From Actinomadura sp. WMMA1423 (GTDB lineage Bacteria > Actinomycetota > Actinomycetes > Streptosporangiales > Streptosporangiaceae), in contig NZ_CP041244.1 in assembly GCF_006547145.1 (NCBI RefSeq), positions 7,750,001 to 7,814,000 of the forward strand: a stretch of 64,000 nt of DNA, written 5' to 3'. Both the position numbers and the translations under genes were made by a program. Position 1 is the first letter of the stretch; each line of letters begins with the position of its first letter. Below are positions 8,816-16,963 of this stretch, piece after piece. The notes beneath the pieces are model-generated. The model ran no database searches, was not told the DNA's origin, and was given only the letters and a program-made list of their open reading frames with translations.

Positions 8816-9128
8816 CGTCGCCTTTCTACCATCGAAGATCGTTCAGCGTGGGTTCGGCTCACCCCCTGGCGGGTCGGGAGACGCCTCTGGAGATGTACGG
8901 CCCGGGGGCCGGGTTGGTTCCCGGGGCGGTACCGCCCGCGCGGACGCGGCCTCCGGCGGCCGGCGGCCGCCGCCTGCGCGGCGGCGAGCGCGCCACCGAA
9001 GGCGACGAGCCACGCGAGGCGCCAGAGGACCCATTCCGGCTGGTCGGGCACGAAGTGCAGTCCATTCAGCCTACCGAACGCGAGCAGCGCCGCCACGGCC
9101 ACGAAGATCATCGCGGACTGGTGCCAGA
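8710..9128 (-). pseudogene. 3' part of split acyltransferase-3 gene
   Basis: The reading frame from the left att core (TGG CAC CAG) continues WHQSAMIFVAVAALLAF and ends in a hydrophobic segment plus an Arg/Pro-rich tail. It matches in frame the interrupted 5' part at 15938-16963, which ends YLWHQ. Joining the two restores one membrane acyltransferase. The last part of the frame overlaps the following hydrolase gene by about 100 bp and has unnatural composition, so the true end may be earlier or shifted. There is no start codon of its own at the junction, so it is unlikely to be translated. Confidence 0.7.
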
Positions 9129-9150
9129 AGATCCATTTAGGCTACTTCTA
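9118..9150 (+). other. attL: attL: left attachment site of integrative element
   Basis: The 11-base core CTGGTGCCAGA (9118-9128) also occurs at the right end. On the element side the arm AGGCTACTTCTA (9139-9150) is the exact inverted copy of TAGAAGTAGCCT (15966-15977). Both arms lie 16.5 bases from the core's central TG dinucleotide. Confidence 0.85.
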
Positions 9151-9160
9151 GGAGGCTCCA

Positions 9161-10675
9161 GTGACGGCTACCGACAGTGACCTGATTCCCGTCGTCGACT
9201 ACGCCCGTGCCAGTGTCGACAAGGCGAAGGACGCCCACACGGTCGCGGACCAGCAGGCCATCAACGAGAAGACCGCCGCCCTTCTCGGCTGCCGGATCGT
9301 CGCCAGGTTCTCGGACAACGACAAGTCGGCTTCCAAGGAAGGGGTACGCCGCCACGACTTCGAGGCCATGCTCCGAGTCTTGCGTAAGGGCAAGCTGGCG
9401 GATGGGACCCCGGTCATGGGGTGCGTCGTCGTGGCCGACGACCGTCTTGTCCGCCGCGCCGGAGACTACGAGCGCTTCGTGGACGCGATCACGTACGACG
9501 ACGGCCGGGTGTTCGCCGACAAGCGAGGCTTCAAGGACCTCTAGAGCGAAGACGTCGAGAGCATGGGCCTCATGGGTGCCGTGTTCTCCCGCATGGAGGT
9601 CAAGAAGATCCGTCGCCGGGTCAGGACGTGGCACCGGGGACGGGCTGAGAGAGGAGCAGCCCCCCGAGGGCACCGGGCGTTCGGCTGGACAGATGACGGC
9701 ATCATCGCCGACGGCCGCGAGAAGGCTCTGATCATCAAGGCGGTTGAGGACCTACTCGCGGGCAAGTCCCAGGGAACCGTCCTGCGTGAATGGCTGGAGA
9801 AGGGGGTCAAGACCCCGCAGGGCAACGACTGGTCCCGTGCGAGTCTCCGGAAGATGCTCATGAACCCCCGCCTGTGCGGTTGGCGGATGATCAAGGGTGA
9901 GATCATCGAGGTGGACGGCAAGCCTGTGGTCGGCGAGTGGGAGCCGATCATCACGCCGGAGCAGTCGCAGGCCATCCGTGCCCTCTATGAGGCCCGTCTG
10001 GGCAAGGCGGTCACCAGCGCTGGCGTGGTGGGCACTCTGGCTCGTGACCACAGGGAGCACAAGCACCTGCTCTCGGGCATTCTCCGATGCGGACGCATCC
10101 TCCCCGACGGCACCATGTGCGGTGCCAGGCTGCGGGTCGTCAACAACCGTAAGCAGGGCACCTACCGCTACTACTGCAAGGACAAGACCCAGGGAGGATG
10201 CGGCCGGTTGTCGCGCCGGGGCGAGAAGCTGGACGAATTCATCTCGGAAGCGGTCCTAGCGAAGCTGGAGGAACGGTCCGTTCGTCGGCGCAAGAAGGTC
10301 CAGCCGTGGCCAGGGCAGCAGGAGTTGGAGCAGTGGGAAGAGGCCATGCAGGAACTACGCGACCGCTTCCGCAAGCGCCGGATCAGCAACAGCTTCTACT
10401 TCGACGAGGTAGAGAGGCTTGAGACCGACATCAACCGACTTCGCACCGAACGTCAGCGGTACCTGCTGACAGCAGAGCAAGCCGCCACAGATCTGAGCGA
10501 CATTCGGCGCCGCTGGTACTCCGAGACCGACGAAGACCGTCTGGACCTGGCGCAGAAGCGCACCTACATCCGTGAGTGCTTCAGCGCGGTCATCGTGCAC
10601 CCCGCAGGCAAGGGGCACGGTAGTCGGGGGACGTTCGACCCCGACTTGATCGAGCCCGTATGGCGCGAGGGCTGA
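9161..10675 (+). pseudogene. int: Large serine integrase interrupted by in-frame TAG
   Basis: Read through, the frame would give about 504 aa. The N-terminal resolvase domain has the catalytic Ser18 in VDYARASVD; then come a Recombinase domain (about 150-260, HRAFGWTDDG to NPRLCGWRM), a zinc ribbon (CGRILPDGTMCG and CKDKTQGGCG) and a coiled-coil tail (about 380-460). A single TAG at 9542-9544 (codon 128) lies between the catalytic core and the long helix; no frame change occurs. A restart at ATG 9563 would lack the active site. The gene starts 11 bases after the attP arm with GGAGG upstream of GTG. It is either inactive, read through, or a base-call error. Confidence 0.85.
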
Positions 10676-10693
10676 GCGCGGCAAGGCAAGAAC

Positions 10694-10718
10694 GCCCCGG
10701 GAGCTGGACTCTCGGGGC
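10694..10718 (+). terminator. Terminator after integrase
   Basis: A 10-bp stem (GCCCCGGGAG with CTCTCGGGGC, one mismatch), loop CTGGA, followed by ATTTGTGTG, lies 18 bases after the integrase stop. Confidence 0.7.
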
Positions 10719-11177
10719 ATTTGTGTGATCTGTGCCACTTTAGAGCGCTAGGCAGCCGTACGTCAGCAGTCACCACCGGACACCAGCGGACGCCAGCGGT
10801 CACTCCCGGACAACCCCACACAGTCCGGAACGCCCGCAGGCCCGGGTTTGTGGAGGTTTGGTCGGCGCCTGGACGTGGCAATCTTGATCACGGAGTCGCG
10901 CGAGCGTCTTCGTGGCAGGCGAGTGGCACGCCGGGTCGGCACCGGCACCGAGACCTCGTGAGGGGACCTCAGACAAACAGGCAGCCGTACAACACAACAT
11001 CACTTACGCACGGGCAGTTGCCGCCGGGGTGGGCTCCCGGCACCGGAGATAGGCGCCAGGCGGAAGGCGTTCCGCTGAACAAGCCTCACACACAGATCGC
11101 CCTTACCAACTTCTCTCAGATACGCCACTCGCTGAAGCATCTGACCACCGGGTTGGCGTCAGCATGCCTTCTATCAG
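10719..11177 (+). other. Non-coding stretch between integrase and repSA operon
   Basis: No convincing gene is seen. The first 100 bases contain a direct repeat (GTCACCACCGGACA at 10769-10782 and GTCACTCCCGGACA at 10799-10812, 30 bases apart). The right part is relatively AT-rich and probably holds the promoter of the downstream small gene and repSA. Confidence 0.4.
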
Positions 11178-11426
11178 GTGCCCAAGGTCGCGGAGCACAC
11201 CGCGCACTCCTTCCACCGAGAGAAGGAGCGACCAGGGTTGGAACCCAGTCCGGAAGCCATCGCATGGGGCAAGCGCCAGGCCGAGCGTTCCCCGCGCTGG
11301 ACAGACGCCAAATGGCGTCAGGTCGGGACGATCTTCGGGGTTGCGCTGTCCCCCGAGAGTGTCCCCGCCGAGCAGGACCAGGCCGCCATCGGCCAGGACA
11401 ACGAGACCATGCGGGAAGCTGCATGA
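11178..11426 (+). CDS. Small element protein upstream of repSA
   Basis: An 82-aa hydrophilic protein starting with GTG (MPKVAEHTAH). Its ATGA overlap with the repSA start implies translational coupling. The middle part (LEPSPEAIAWGKRQAERSPRWTDAKW) has the look of short conserved proteins found next to RepSA in actinomycete elements. No catalytic motif is visible; a role in replication control or copy number is only a guess from position. Confidence 0.6.
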   Translation: MPKVAEHTAHSFHREKERPGLEPSPEAIAWGKRQAERSPRWTDAKWRQVGTIFGVALSPESVPAEQDQAAIGQDNETMREAA

Positions 11427-12859
11427 GCGGCCCGCAGATGCCCGACCTACCGCCCGAGCTGGCGGCCGCCGTCCAGCGCGCAGCCATGCCCGACTTCGAC
11501 CGCTGGCACCAGATGATCCGCTCCACCGGAGGGTGCGAGCAGCCCGTACGCCTGCGCGGTGAGCGGATCACGCTGGACGGCGAGACCGGCGAGTTGATCG
11601 AGTCCTACTCCACTGACGACGAGCCGACCGGGTTCCTGATCATCGCGTGCGGGAACCGCCGCGCGTCCAGGTGCGCCGCGTGCGCCGAGGTGTACCGGGA
11701 CGACACCTACCACCTGATCATCTCCGGACTGACCGGAGGCAAGGGCGTCCCCGAGGAGGTCAGCGGACACCCGCGCGTGTTCCTCACCCTCACCGCCCCC
11801 TCGTTCGGCGCCGTGCACGCCCACCGGGCCAAGGCCGGAAAGACCCAGCCTTGCCGACCCCGACGAGACGACCCCGTGTGTGCGCACGGCCGCCCCGAGG
11901 GGTGCCGGGCGCGGCACCAGGCCGACGACCCGCAGGTAGGGCAACCGATCTGCGTCGACTGCTACGACTACCCCGCCGCCGTGCTGTGGAACGCCCACGC
12001 CCCCGAGCTGTGGCGCCGCCTCACCCTCACCGTCCCCAGGCTGATCACGGCCGAGCTGGGCATCACCCACAAGGCCCTACGCGAGCAGGCCCGCCTGTCG
12101 TATGCCCGCGTGATCGAGTACCAGCGGCGCGGCCTGATCCACTTCCACGCCGTGGTGCGCCTGGACGGACCCGACGGCCCCGACCAGCCCCCGCCCCCAT
12201 GGGCCACCACCGAACTCCTAGAACGCACCCTGCGCACCGCCGCCGCACAGGTCGAGGTACCGGCCCCACACCCGGACGAGGCGAGTCCGCCGCTCGTCCT
12301 GCGGTGGGGCCGCCAACTCGACACCCAGGCCATCCAGGTAGCCGCCGAGCTGGACGGCATCGCCGACAAGCACGTAGCCCGCTACATCGCCAAGTACGCC
12401 ACCAAGGGCGCCGAGGACTCCGGCACCGTAGACCGGCCCATCCGCTACGTCACCCAGATCAGTTCGCTGAAGGTGTCCGAGCACGCGCGCCGCATGATCT
12501 GGACGTGCTTCACGCTGGCCGACATGCCCGAGTACCACGACCTACGGCTACGCAACTGGGCTCACATGCTCGGGTACGGCGGGCACTTCTCTTCCACGTC
12601 CCGCCGCTACTCGGTCACCCTCACCGAACTACGCCAGGCCCGAACCGACCACGCCACCCAGGCAGCCCGCCAAGCCGAAGGCCAACCCGAGCCCGACCCC
12701 AACCGCACCACCGTGACCACCGGGCAATGGAAGTACCTCGGAATCGGCCTCATGCACGGCGAACACTTCTGGGCCGAACAAGCCCGCAACCGCATCCAGC
12801 AAGCCCGAGCCATCCGCCGAGGGCTCACCGAGCGTGACGAGGAGCGCAAGGCGAGCTAG
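11423..12859 (+). CDS. RepSA-type replication initiator
   Basis: A 478-aa protein of the actinomycete RepSA family (rolling-circle-type initiator of pSAM2-like elements). The HUH metal motif is visible as LIHFHAVVRL (about residue 240), and the conserved segment KHVARYIAKYATKG (about residue 315) supplies the candidate catalytic tyrosines. An N-terminal Cys-rich part (CGNRRASRCAACAEVYRDD, then CVDCYDY) may bind zinc. The start ATG at 11423 overlaps the preceding stop; open frame upstream lacks coding character. It would nick the excised circle and start replication before transfer. The C-terminal part (about 400-478) is Gln/Arg-rich. Confidence 0.88.
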   Translation: MSGPQMPDLPPELAAAVQRAAMPDFDRWHQMIRSTGGCEQPVRLRGERITLDGETGELIESYSTDDEPTGFLIIACGNRRASRCAACAEVYRDDTYHLIISGLTGGKGVPEEVSGHPRVFLTLTAPSFGAVHAHRAKAGKTQPCRPRRDDPVCAHGRPEGCRARHQADDPQVGQPICVDCYDYPAAVLWNAHAPELWRRLTLTVPRLITAELGITHKALREQARLSYARVIEYQRRGLIHFHAVVRLDGPDGPDQPPPPWATTELLERTLRTAAAQVEVPAPHPDEASPPLVLRWGRQLDTQAIQVAAELDGIADKHVARYIAKYATKGAEDSGTVDRPIRYVTQISSLKVSEHARRMIWTCFTLADMPEYHDLRLRNWAHMLGYGGHFSSTSRRYSVTLTELRQARTDHATQAARQAEGQPEPDPNRTTVTTGQWKYLGIGLMHGEHFWAEQARNRIQQARAIRRGLTERDEERKAS

Positions 12860-13169
12860 CTCAGACCATCCGACGTCGAGGAGTTTCATTACAAGGTCAA
12901 GGCGCCCGCTGCGCGGTCGCATGCACGAGGGGGCTGGGTGTGGCCCTTCACCCCTGACTCTGCTGCATCCAGTACACATAAATCAATCTGGCCATCTAAA
13001 GACCGGAGATGTCTTGCGTCTCACGGGTAGCCTTGATCGTTTTGATGATCTTCTTTCTATCCGCGTAGAGCGCTGCTGTTTGCTTGTCGGTGTGACGACA
13101 AGTGCTTACCATCTTGATGGAGCCCTAAGGTCACCGACATGGTGTGGGTGGCAAGGGCTAGGGGTGGTC
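12860..13169 (+). other. AT-richer intergenic region after repSA
   Basis: About 310 bases with no supported gene. The stretch 12960-13100 is clearly less GC-rich than the element average. The last 10 bases contain GGGGTGGTC, a plausible ribosome binding site for the next gene. Confidence 0.4.
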
Positions 13170-13568
13170 ATGAAGAACCTCATCGAAGCGTTCGCTTCGT
13201 TCGGACTCCTCTTCCTGCTCGTCTCGGCCGTTGCGGGAGGTGGCGAAAAGGACGGCACCTATCGGTGGGTCGCCGAACCTGGGTGCTACAAATGCGGAGG
13301 CAGCGGAATCGTCAAGGTCTACACCTCTACCCACACCTCCGAGTACAAGTGCACTTGCCGAAAGAAGTATCCGATTAGTCTTCCCCCTGCTGAAAGTGGG
13401 CTCGCTAGCAAGTACACGCAACACGAGTCGTATGGGGGGCAGTCCCAGGGGGTTCAGCCCTACGAGTCGTATGGGGGGCAGTCCCAGGGGGTTCAGCCCT
13501 ACGACTCGTATGGGGGGCAGTCCCAAGGGGCTCAGCCCTGGGACTCGAACGGCGGCGGCTTCCGTTAA
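13170..13568 (+). CDS. Zinc-ribbon protein with membrane-like N-terminus and C-terminal tandem repeats
   Basis: A 132-aa protein of unknown function. Residues 4-23 (LIEAFASFGLLFLLVSAVAG) form a hydrophobic helix, possibly a membrane anchor or signal peptide. Next comes a likely zinc site from Cys39, Cys42, Cys61 and Cys63 (CYKCGGSG then CTCRKK), similar in style to DnaJ-type CxxCxGxG ribbons. Residues 85-123 are three 13-residue repeats of the form YESYGGQSQGVQP, encoded by 39-bp DNA repeats, and the protein ends DSNGGGFR. ATG at 13170 with GGGGTGG upstream. It is unlike typical spread proteins, and no homologue is recognised. Confidence 0.6.
   Translation: MKNLIEAFASFGLLFLLVSAVAGGGEKDGTYRWVAEPGCYKCGGSGIVKVYTSTHTSEYKCTCRKKYPISLPPAESGLASKYTQHESYGGQSQGVQPYESYGGQSQGVQPYDSYGGQSQGAQPWDSNGGGFR
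13422..13538 (+). repeat. Three tandem 39-bp repeats inside the zinc-ribbon gene
   Basis: Units at 13422-13460, 13461-13499 and 13500-13538 differ at only a few bases and keep the reading frame. They encode a Gly/Gln/Ser/Tyr-rich low-complexity tail. Confidence 0.9.
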
Positions 13569-14307
13569 TAGGTCCGCCTAGCGCCGCTGGCCGGTTCCGT
13601 ACTTGCTCGGGGGCCCCTTGCGGGGGCCGCCGTCGGGCCATTGCGGGCAGGCCAAGAGCCAGCCCGTTCGCCGGTTAGGCTAGCGGCCCCCGCCCCCGCG
13701 CAAGTCCGGAACCGTCCAGCTTTAATCTGCGGCGGTCCGATGCTCAGGGGCGATCTCGTCAGGGGTGGCGCGGGGCCGGGTGCGGGGTTGGGCCCGTCCA
13801 CCGCAGGGCGGGACCGTGGACGGCCGCCGCGCCTTGCGCGTGCGGCCTTGGGGGCCGTTCGCGGCGCGGCCCCGACCACCGCCCCGCCCCACCGTGGACG
13901 GCCCGCCCGTGCCGCACCGCGCAAGCCGAGGCAGGCCCCGCGCGAAGGCTCGCCGCATGAAGTGCCGGGCAGCGGCTTCCAGGCCGGGCGACGCTTGAGG
14001 CGGAATTGCCGCAACGGCGCCGGCTGACTCCCTCCGGTCGCCCCTGCGGGGTGGCCTGCGGCCATCGACCGGCCCCGACCCTGTCAGCGCGCGAGGGAAG
14101 CCGCGGCCCTCACGTCGTCACCGGCCGGACGGACGAGCCGAGAACTTGCGTTGGGGCCATGGCCAGGTCGACGGATTCTCGATCGCTTCCCGCAGTTCAC
14201 GAGGGTTGGCCGCTTCCACCAGCCGTGGACCGTCCGACGAGGGGACCATGGCCCACCATGCCCCCGTGGCCCGCCCGTACCAGGCGACCACTCCGGCCGA
14301 CGAGTGC
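13569..14307 (+). other. Long GC-rich non-coding block in the element
   Basis: About 740 bases without a supported gene on either strand; open frames here have shadow-like Arg/Ala/Pro composition. The 13-base motif ACCGTGGACGGCC occurs at 13813-13825 and 13891-13903, and GGCCCGTCCAC (13790-13800) is a partial inverted copy. It could hold a replication origin or transfer locus, but nothing proves this. Confidence 0.35.
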
Positions 14308-14604
14308 CTACCCATCGACTTGTGCGGCGAGCTTGCCCTTGACCGCCACCACCACATCGGCCAGGTGCGCGTCGTCGGCCGGAGCGATCGCACCCCCGCC
14401 ACCGAAGACGAACCACAACTCACCACCGCATACCGCCCGCTGATCACAGCGCACCGCCACCGGTTCCCCGAAGGCGGCCGGGACCGCCAGCAGAGGGAGA
14501 GACTCGGCCACCTCCACCGCGTACCCGTGCGACTTCAGCGCCTGCGCCAGCGCCCAGACCCGCAAACGCCGCGCCTCCGTTACCTCCGAAGTCCCCATTG
14601 CCAC
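14308..14604 (-). CDS. Small conserved element protein
   Basis: A 98-aa protein divergent from the XRE regulator. It resembles short Streptomyces proteins found beside XRE/Nudix regulators: an N-terminal helix (ARRLRVWALAQALKSHG), then an alternating strand pattern with GELWFVFGGGGAIAPADD. The GTG at 14604 is chosen because AAGGAGG lies six bases upstream (14611-14617 region); longer in-frame starts have no such site. No membrane segment or catalytic motif is seen. Function unknown. Confidence 0.65.
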   Translation of the reverse strand: MAMGTSEVTEARRLRVWALAQALKSHGYAVEVAESLPLLAVPAAFGEPVAVRCDQRAVCGGELWFVFGGGGAIAPADDAHLADVVVAVKGKLAAQVDG

Positions 14605-14690
14605 GGCGAACCTCCTTCCATCGGCTGTCAATGCACGTCAAGGCTTCGGTAGGACGCGGGGACGCCGGAACTTCGCAGAAGGGCACCCTG

Positions 14691-14721
14691 GGGACGTCTT
14701 GGTGACATATAAACGTCCCTA
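14691..14721 (+). promoter_or_regulatory. Operator-like inverted repeat and promoter at the XRE gene start
   Basis: GGGACGT (14691-14697) and ACGTCCC (14713-14719) form a 7-bp inverted repeat around a possible -10 element (CATATAAA at about 14705-14712). The gene starts at 14721 without a Shine-Dalgarno, so the mRNA may be leaderless and autoregulated by the XRE protein. Confidence 0.45.
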
Positions 14722-15467
14722 TGGCCGTCAACGAGCGACTACGCACCGCGCTGGCACGCGCCGGACTGAACTACGCCCAGTTCGCCGAAGCCATAGGAGT
14801 GGACCCCAAGACCGCCGAGCGCTGGGTCAGCACCGGCAGAACCCCCCACCGGACAACCGCCTACAAGGCCGCCCGCGCGCTCCGCGAAGACATGGCGTAC
14901 CTATGGCCGTCCTTAGAGCAGGGACGGCGAAGGCGGGGGCTCCATCCCGAGTTGATCGCCCTCCATGACACCCGTGCAGACGCTCCGTTCGACCTCTGGC
15001 GGTCCCTTTTCGCCAAGGCACACGAACGGATCGAGATCCTCGTCTACGCGGGTGTCTTCCTCCACGAGCAGTGGCCCGACCTCAACGACCTTTTTCGGGA
15101 GAAGGCCGCCGCCGGGTGCCGCGTGCGCATCCTCCTGGGGGACGCCGAAGCGCCAGCTGTCAGCGAGCGGGGCGAGGAGGAGACCTACGGGCACGGCATC
15201 GAGTCCCGGTGCCGCGTGGCGCTTCTGCACTACGCCCCGCTGATCGGCACGCCGGGCGTCGAGGTGCACCAGCACGGGACCACGCTCTACAACTCGATCT
15301 ATCGCGGTGACGATCAGATGCTCGTCAACGCGCACCTGTTCGGGATGAGTGCCTACGGCACGCCCGTCTGGCACCTGCGCCGAGAGTCGGAGGGAGGCGT
15401 GTTCGACCGCTACGCCGAGAGCTTTGAAGCGGTATGGGCACTCTCCCGCCAGGCCGTCAAGGAGTGA
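14721..15467 (+). CDS. XRE-family regulator with PLD-like C-terminal domain
   Basis: A 248-aa protein. Residues 1-60 are an XRE helix-turn-helix (LRTALARAGLNYAQFAEAIG, then KTAERWVSTGR). The C-terminal part (about 90-240) looks like the phospholipase-D-like domain common in Streptomyces regulators of this kind (ERIEILVYAGVFLHE, GCRVRILLGD, HQHGTTLYNSIYRGDDQML). A full HKD motif is not evident, so enzymatic activity is doubtful. It lies four bases upstream of the Nudix gene. In pSAM2-type elements, a regulator next to a Nudix gene governs replication and transfer functions. Confidence 0.78.
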   Translation: MAVNERLRTALARAGLNYAQFAEAIGVDPKTAERWVSTGRTPHRTTAYKAARALREDMAYLWPSLEQGRRRRGLHPELIALHDTRADAPFDLWRSLFAKAHERIEILVYAGVFLHEQWPDLNDLFREKAAAGCRVRILLGDAEAPAVSERGEEETYGHGIESRCRVALLHYAPLIGTPGVEVHQHGTTLYNSIYRGDDQMLVNAHLFGMSAYGTPVWHLRRESEGGVFDRYAESFEAVWALSRQAVKE

Positions 15468-15470
15468 ACA

Positions 15471-15941
15471 GTGGCGCGTACCGAGTACTACGACGACCCA
15501 GACGCACCGGCCCCGAACTCCATGGTCGTGGCCGCTTCCGCAGTCGTCATCAACGAGCACGGCGAAGTGCTCATGCAGCGACGAGCCGACTCCGGTCTCT
15601 GGGCACTGCCCGGTGGAGGCATGAACCTAGACGAGTCGCTTCCAGGCACGGCAGTCCGGGAGGTCAAAGAGGAGACCGGGTACGACGTGGAGGTCACCGG
15701 GCTCGTCGGTACCTACACAGACCCGCGCCACATCATCGCCTACTCAGACGGTGAGGTACGCCGACAGTTCAACGTCTGCTTCAAGGCCCGCCTACTCGGT
15801 GGCGACCTCCAGGTGAGCGACGAGTCCCTAGAGGTGCGTTGGGTGCCAGCCGACGAGTTGGACGCCTTGCCCATGCACCACACCCAGCGGTTGAGACTGC
15901 GCCACTACCGCGCTGGGCGAGATACCCCCTTTCTCGGCTAG
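15471..15941 (+). CDS. Nudix hydrolase, Pif-like
   Basis: A 156-aa Nudix protein. The Nudix box is complete (about residues 48-70): GGGMNLDE, then AVREVKEETGYD. It starts with GTG, with AAGGAG six bases upstream and only three bases after the regulator's stop, so the two are probably one transcript. pSAM2 encodes Pif, a Nudix-motif protein that gives immunity against redundant transfer; this gene could be the equivalent. The substrate is unknown. The stop lies about 50 bases inside the right att site. Confidence 0.82.
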   Translation: MARTEYYDDPDAPAPNSMVVAASAVVINEHGEVLMQRRADSGLWALPGGGMNLDESLPGTAVREVKEETGYDVEVTGLVGTYTDPRHIIAYSDGEVRRQFNVCFKARLLGGDLQVSDESLEVRWVPADELDALPMHHTQRLRLRHYRAGRDTPFLG

Positions 15942-16963
15942 ACCGGCAGGCCGCAGGGGTGGCAGTAGAAGTAGCCTGTGGATATCCTCTGGTGCCAGAG
16001 GTAGATCCGCATCGCGGAGCGGTTGGCCGCGGCGATCACCGTCCGGGCCCCGGCGCGCCGCGTCCAGCGGGTCAGGGGCCCGTGCAGCAGGACCGCGAGG
16101 CCCGTCTGGGCGAGGCCGAAGGCGACCGCGGCGAGGGTCGGCGGGCTGAGGTTGGAGACCGCGGCGCCTGGGACGCCGACCATGCTCGCCGGGTACCCCG
16201 CGAGAAGGACGAGGAGCACGGCCGCCGCGGTGCCCCCGGCCAGCAGGGCGAGCCCGGCCCGGCGGGACCGCAGCGCCCCGTCCGCCCAGCCGATCCCGAG
16301 GTAGAACGGCAGGAGCCAGGCGGTGAGGACGGTGGCCCAGCCCGTCCAGCCGGGCGCGCCGAGGGTGAACCGGCCGAGGTCGATCCCGGCGGTCGCGGCG
16401 ACGGGGACCGCCGCGCCCGCGATCCCGAACCGGTGCCAGGCGGCGGCGACGAGCGGGGTGAGGGCGGTCAGCACCACGTAGACGCACAGGAACCACAGGG
16501 GGCTCAGCACCAGTTCGATCAGCACGCGGATGCCGCCTCCTGGGAACCCGGCCCACGACAGGGCCGCGGCGACGGGGATCCAGACGATCACCAGCGCCGG
16601 GAGGGGCCGGGCGAAGCGCGCCAGCCGCCGCAGCAGGCGGCGGCTCCAGGGCTCGCCGGGACGCAGGCTCTTCGCCGCCGAGTAGCCCCCGACGAAGAAG
16701 AAGACGGCGAGCGTTTGCAGGACCCAAGAGATCGGTGTCAGTTCGGGCATCGTCTTGAGAGGGCTGGTGACGTGCAACCGGTGGCTGGGGCCGTCCACGA
16801 CGAGGGCGGTGACGAGCCAGTGGCCGAGCACGACACCGAGGATCGCGAAGGCGCGCAGGGCGTCCACCGCCCCGTCGCGGTCGTTGTCGGCGTCGCGGTC
16901 GGCGTCCCTGTCGTCGTCCTTTACACGGGTGCCTTCTGAGCCGGGAGGCTGGTCTTCAGGCAC
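15938..16963 (-). pseudogene. 5' part of split acyltransferase-3 gene
   Basis: A frame of 341 codons encoding most of a membrane acyltransferase-3 (OafA/NodX-type) protein. It has an Asp/Arg-rich start, the motif VDALRAFAILGVVLGHW with the catalytic-type His of this family, and about nine hydrophobic helices. After YLWHQ the native sequence stops at the att core, and the element supplies an unrelated 16-residue tail before the stop. The remaining C-terminal helix is encoded at 8710-9128. The GTG at 16963 overlaps the preceding hydrolase gene by eight bases, indicating coupling. The truncated protein may be partly stable, but loss of the final helix probably abolishes function. Confidence 0.8.
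15966..15999 (+). other. attR: attR: right attachment site of integrative element
   Basis: Contains the arm TAGAAGTAGCCT (15966-15977) and the core CTGGTGCCAGA (15989-15999). Joining this arm to the left arm across the core gives a symmetric attP of about 56 bases centred on TG. Confidence 0.85.

Larger units (their letters stand above)
9118..15999 (+). mobile_element. 6.9-kb integrative element with RepSA, inserted in an acyltransferase gene
   Basis: The element lies between two copies of CTGGTGCCAGA and splits an acyltransferase-3 reading frame that rejoins in frame if the element is removed. Contents in order: serine integrase (with TAG), an 82-codon gene, repSA-type initiator, a zinc-ribbon repeat protein, a leftward small gene, an XRE/PLD-like regulator and a Nudix protein. 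RepSA plus regulator plus Nudix is characteristic of actinomycete integrative and conjugative elements such as pSAM2. No FtsK/Tra-type translocase, spread genes or recognisable excisionase are present, so it looks minimal or decayed. Several intergenic parts are less GC-rich than the surroundings. Confidence 0.88.

Noticed and set aside
10721..11422. Upstream extension of repSA by about 230 codons.
   Set aside because: Composition lacks coding character, contains the integrase terminator at its left edge, and the ATG at 11423 has a coupled upstream gene.
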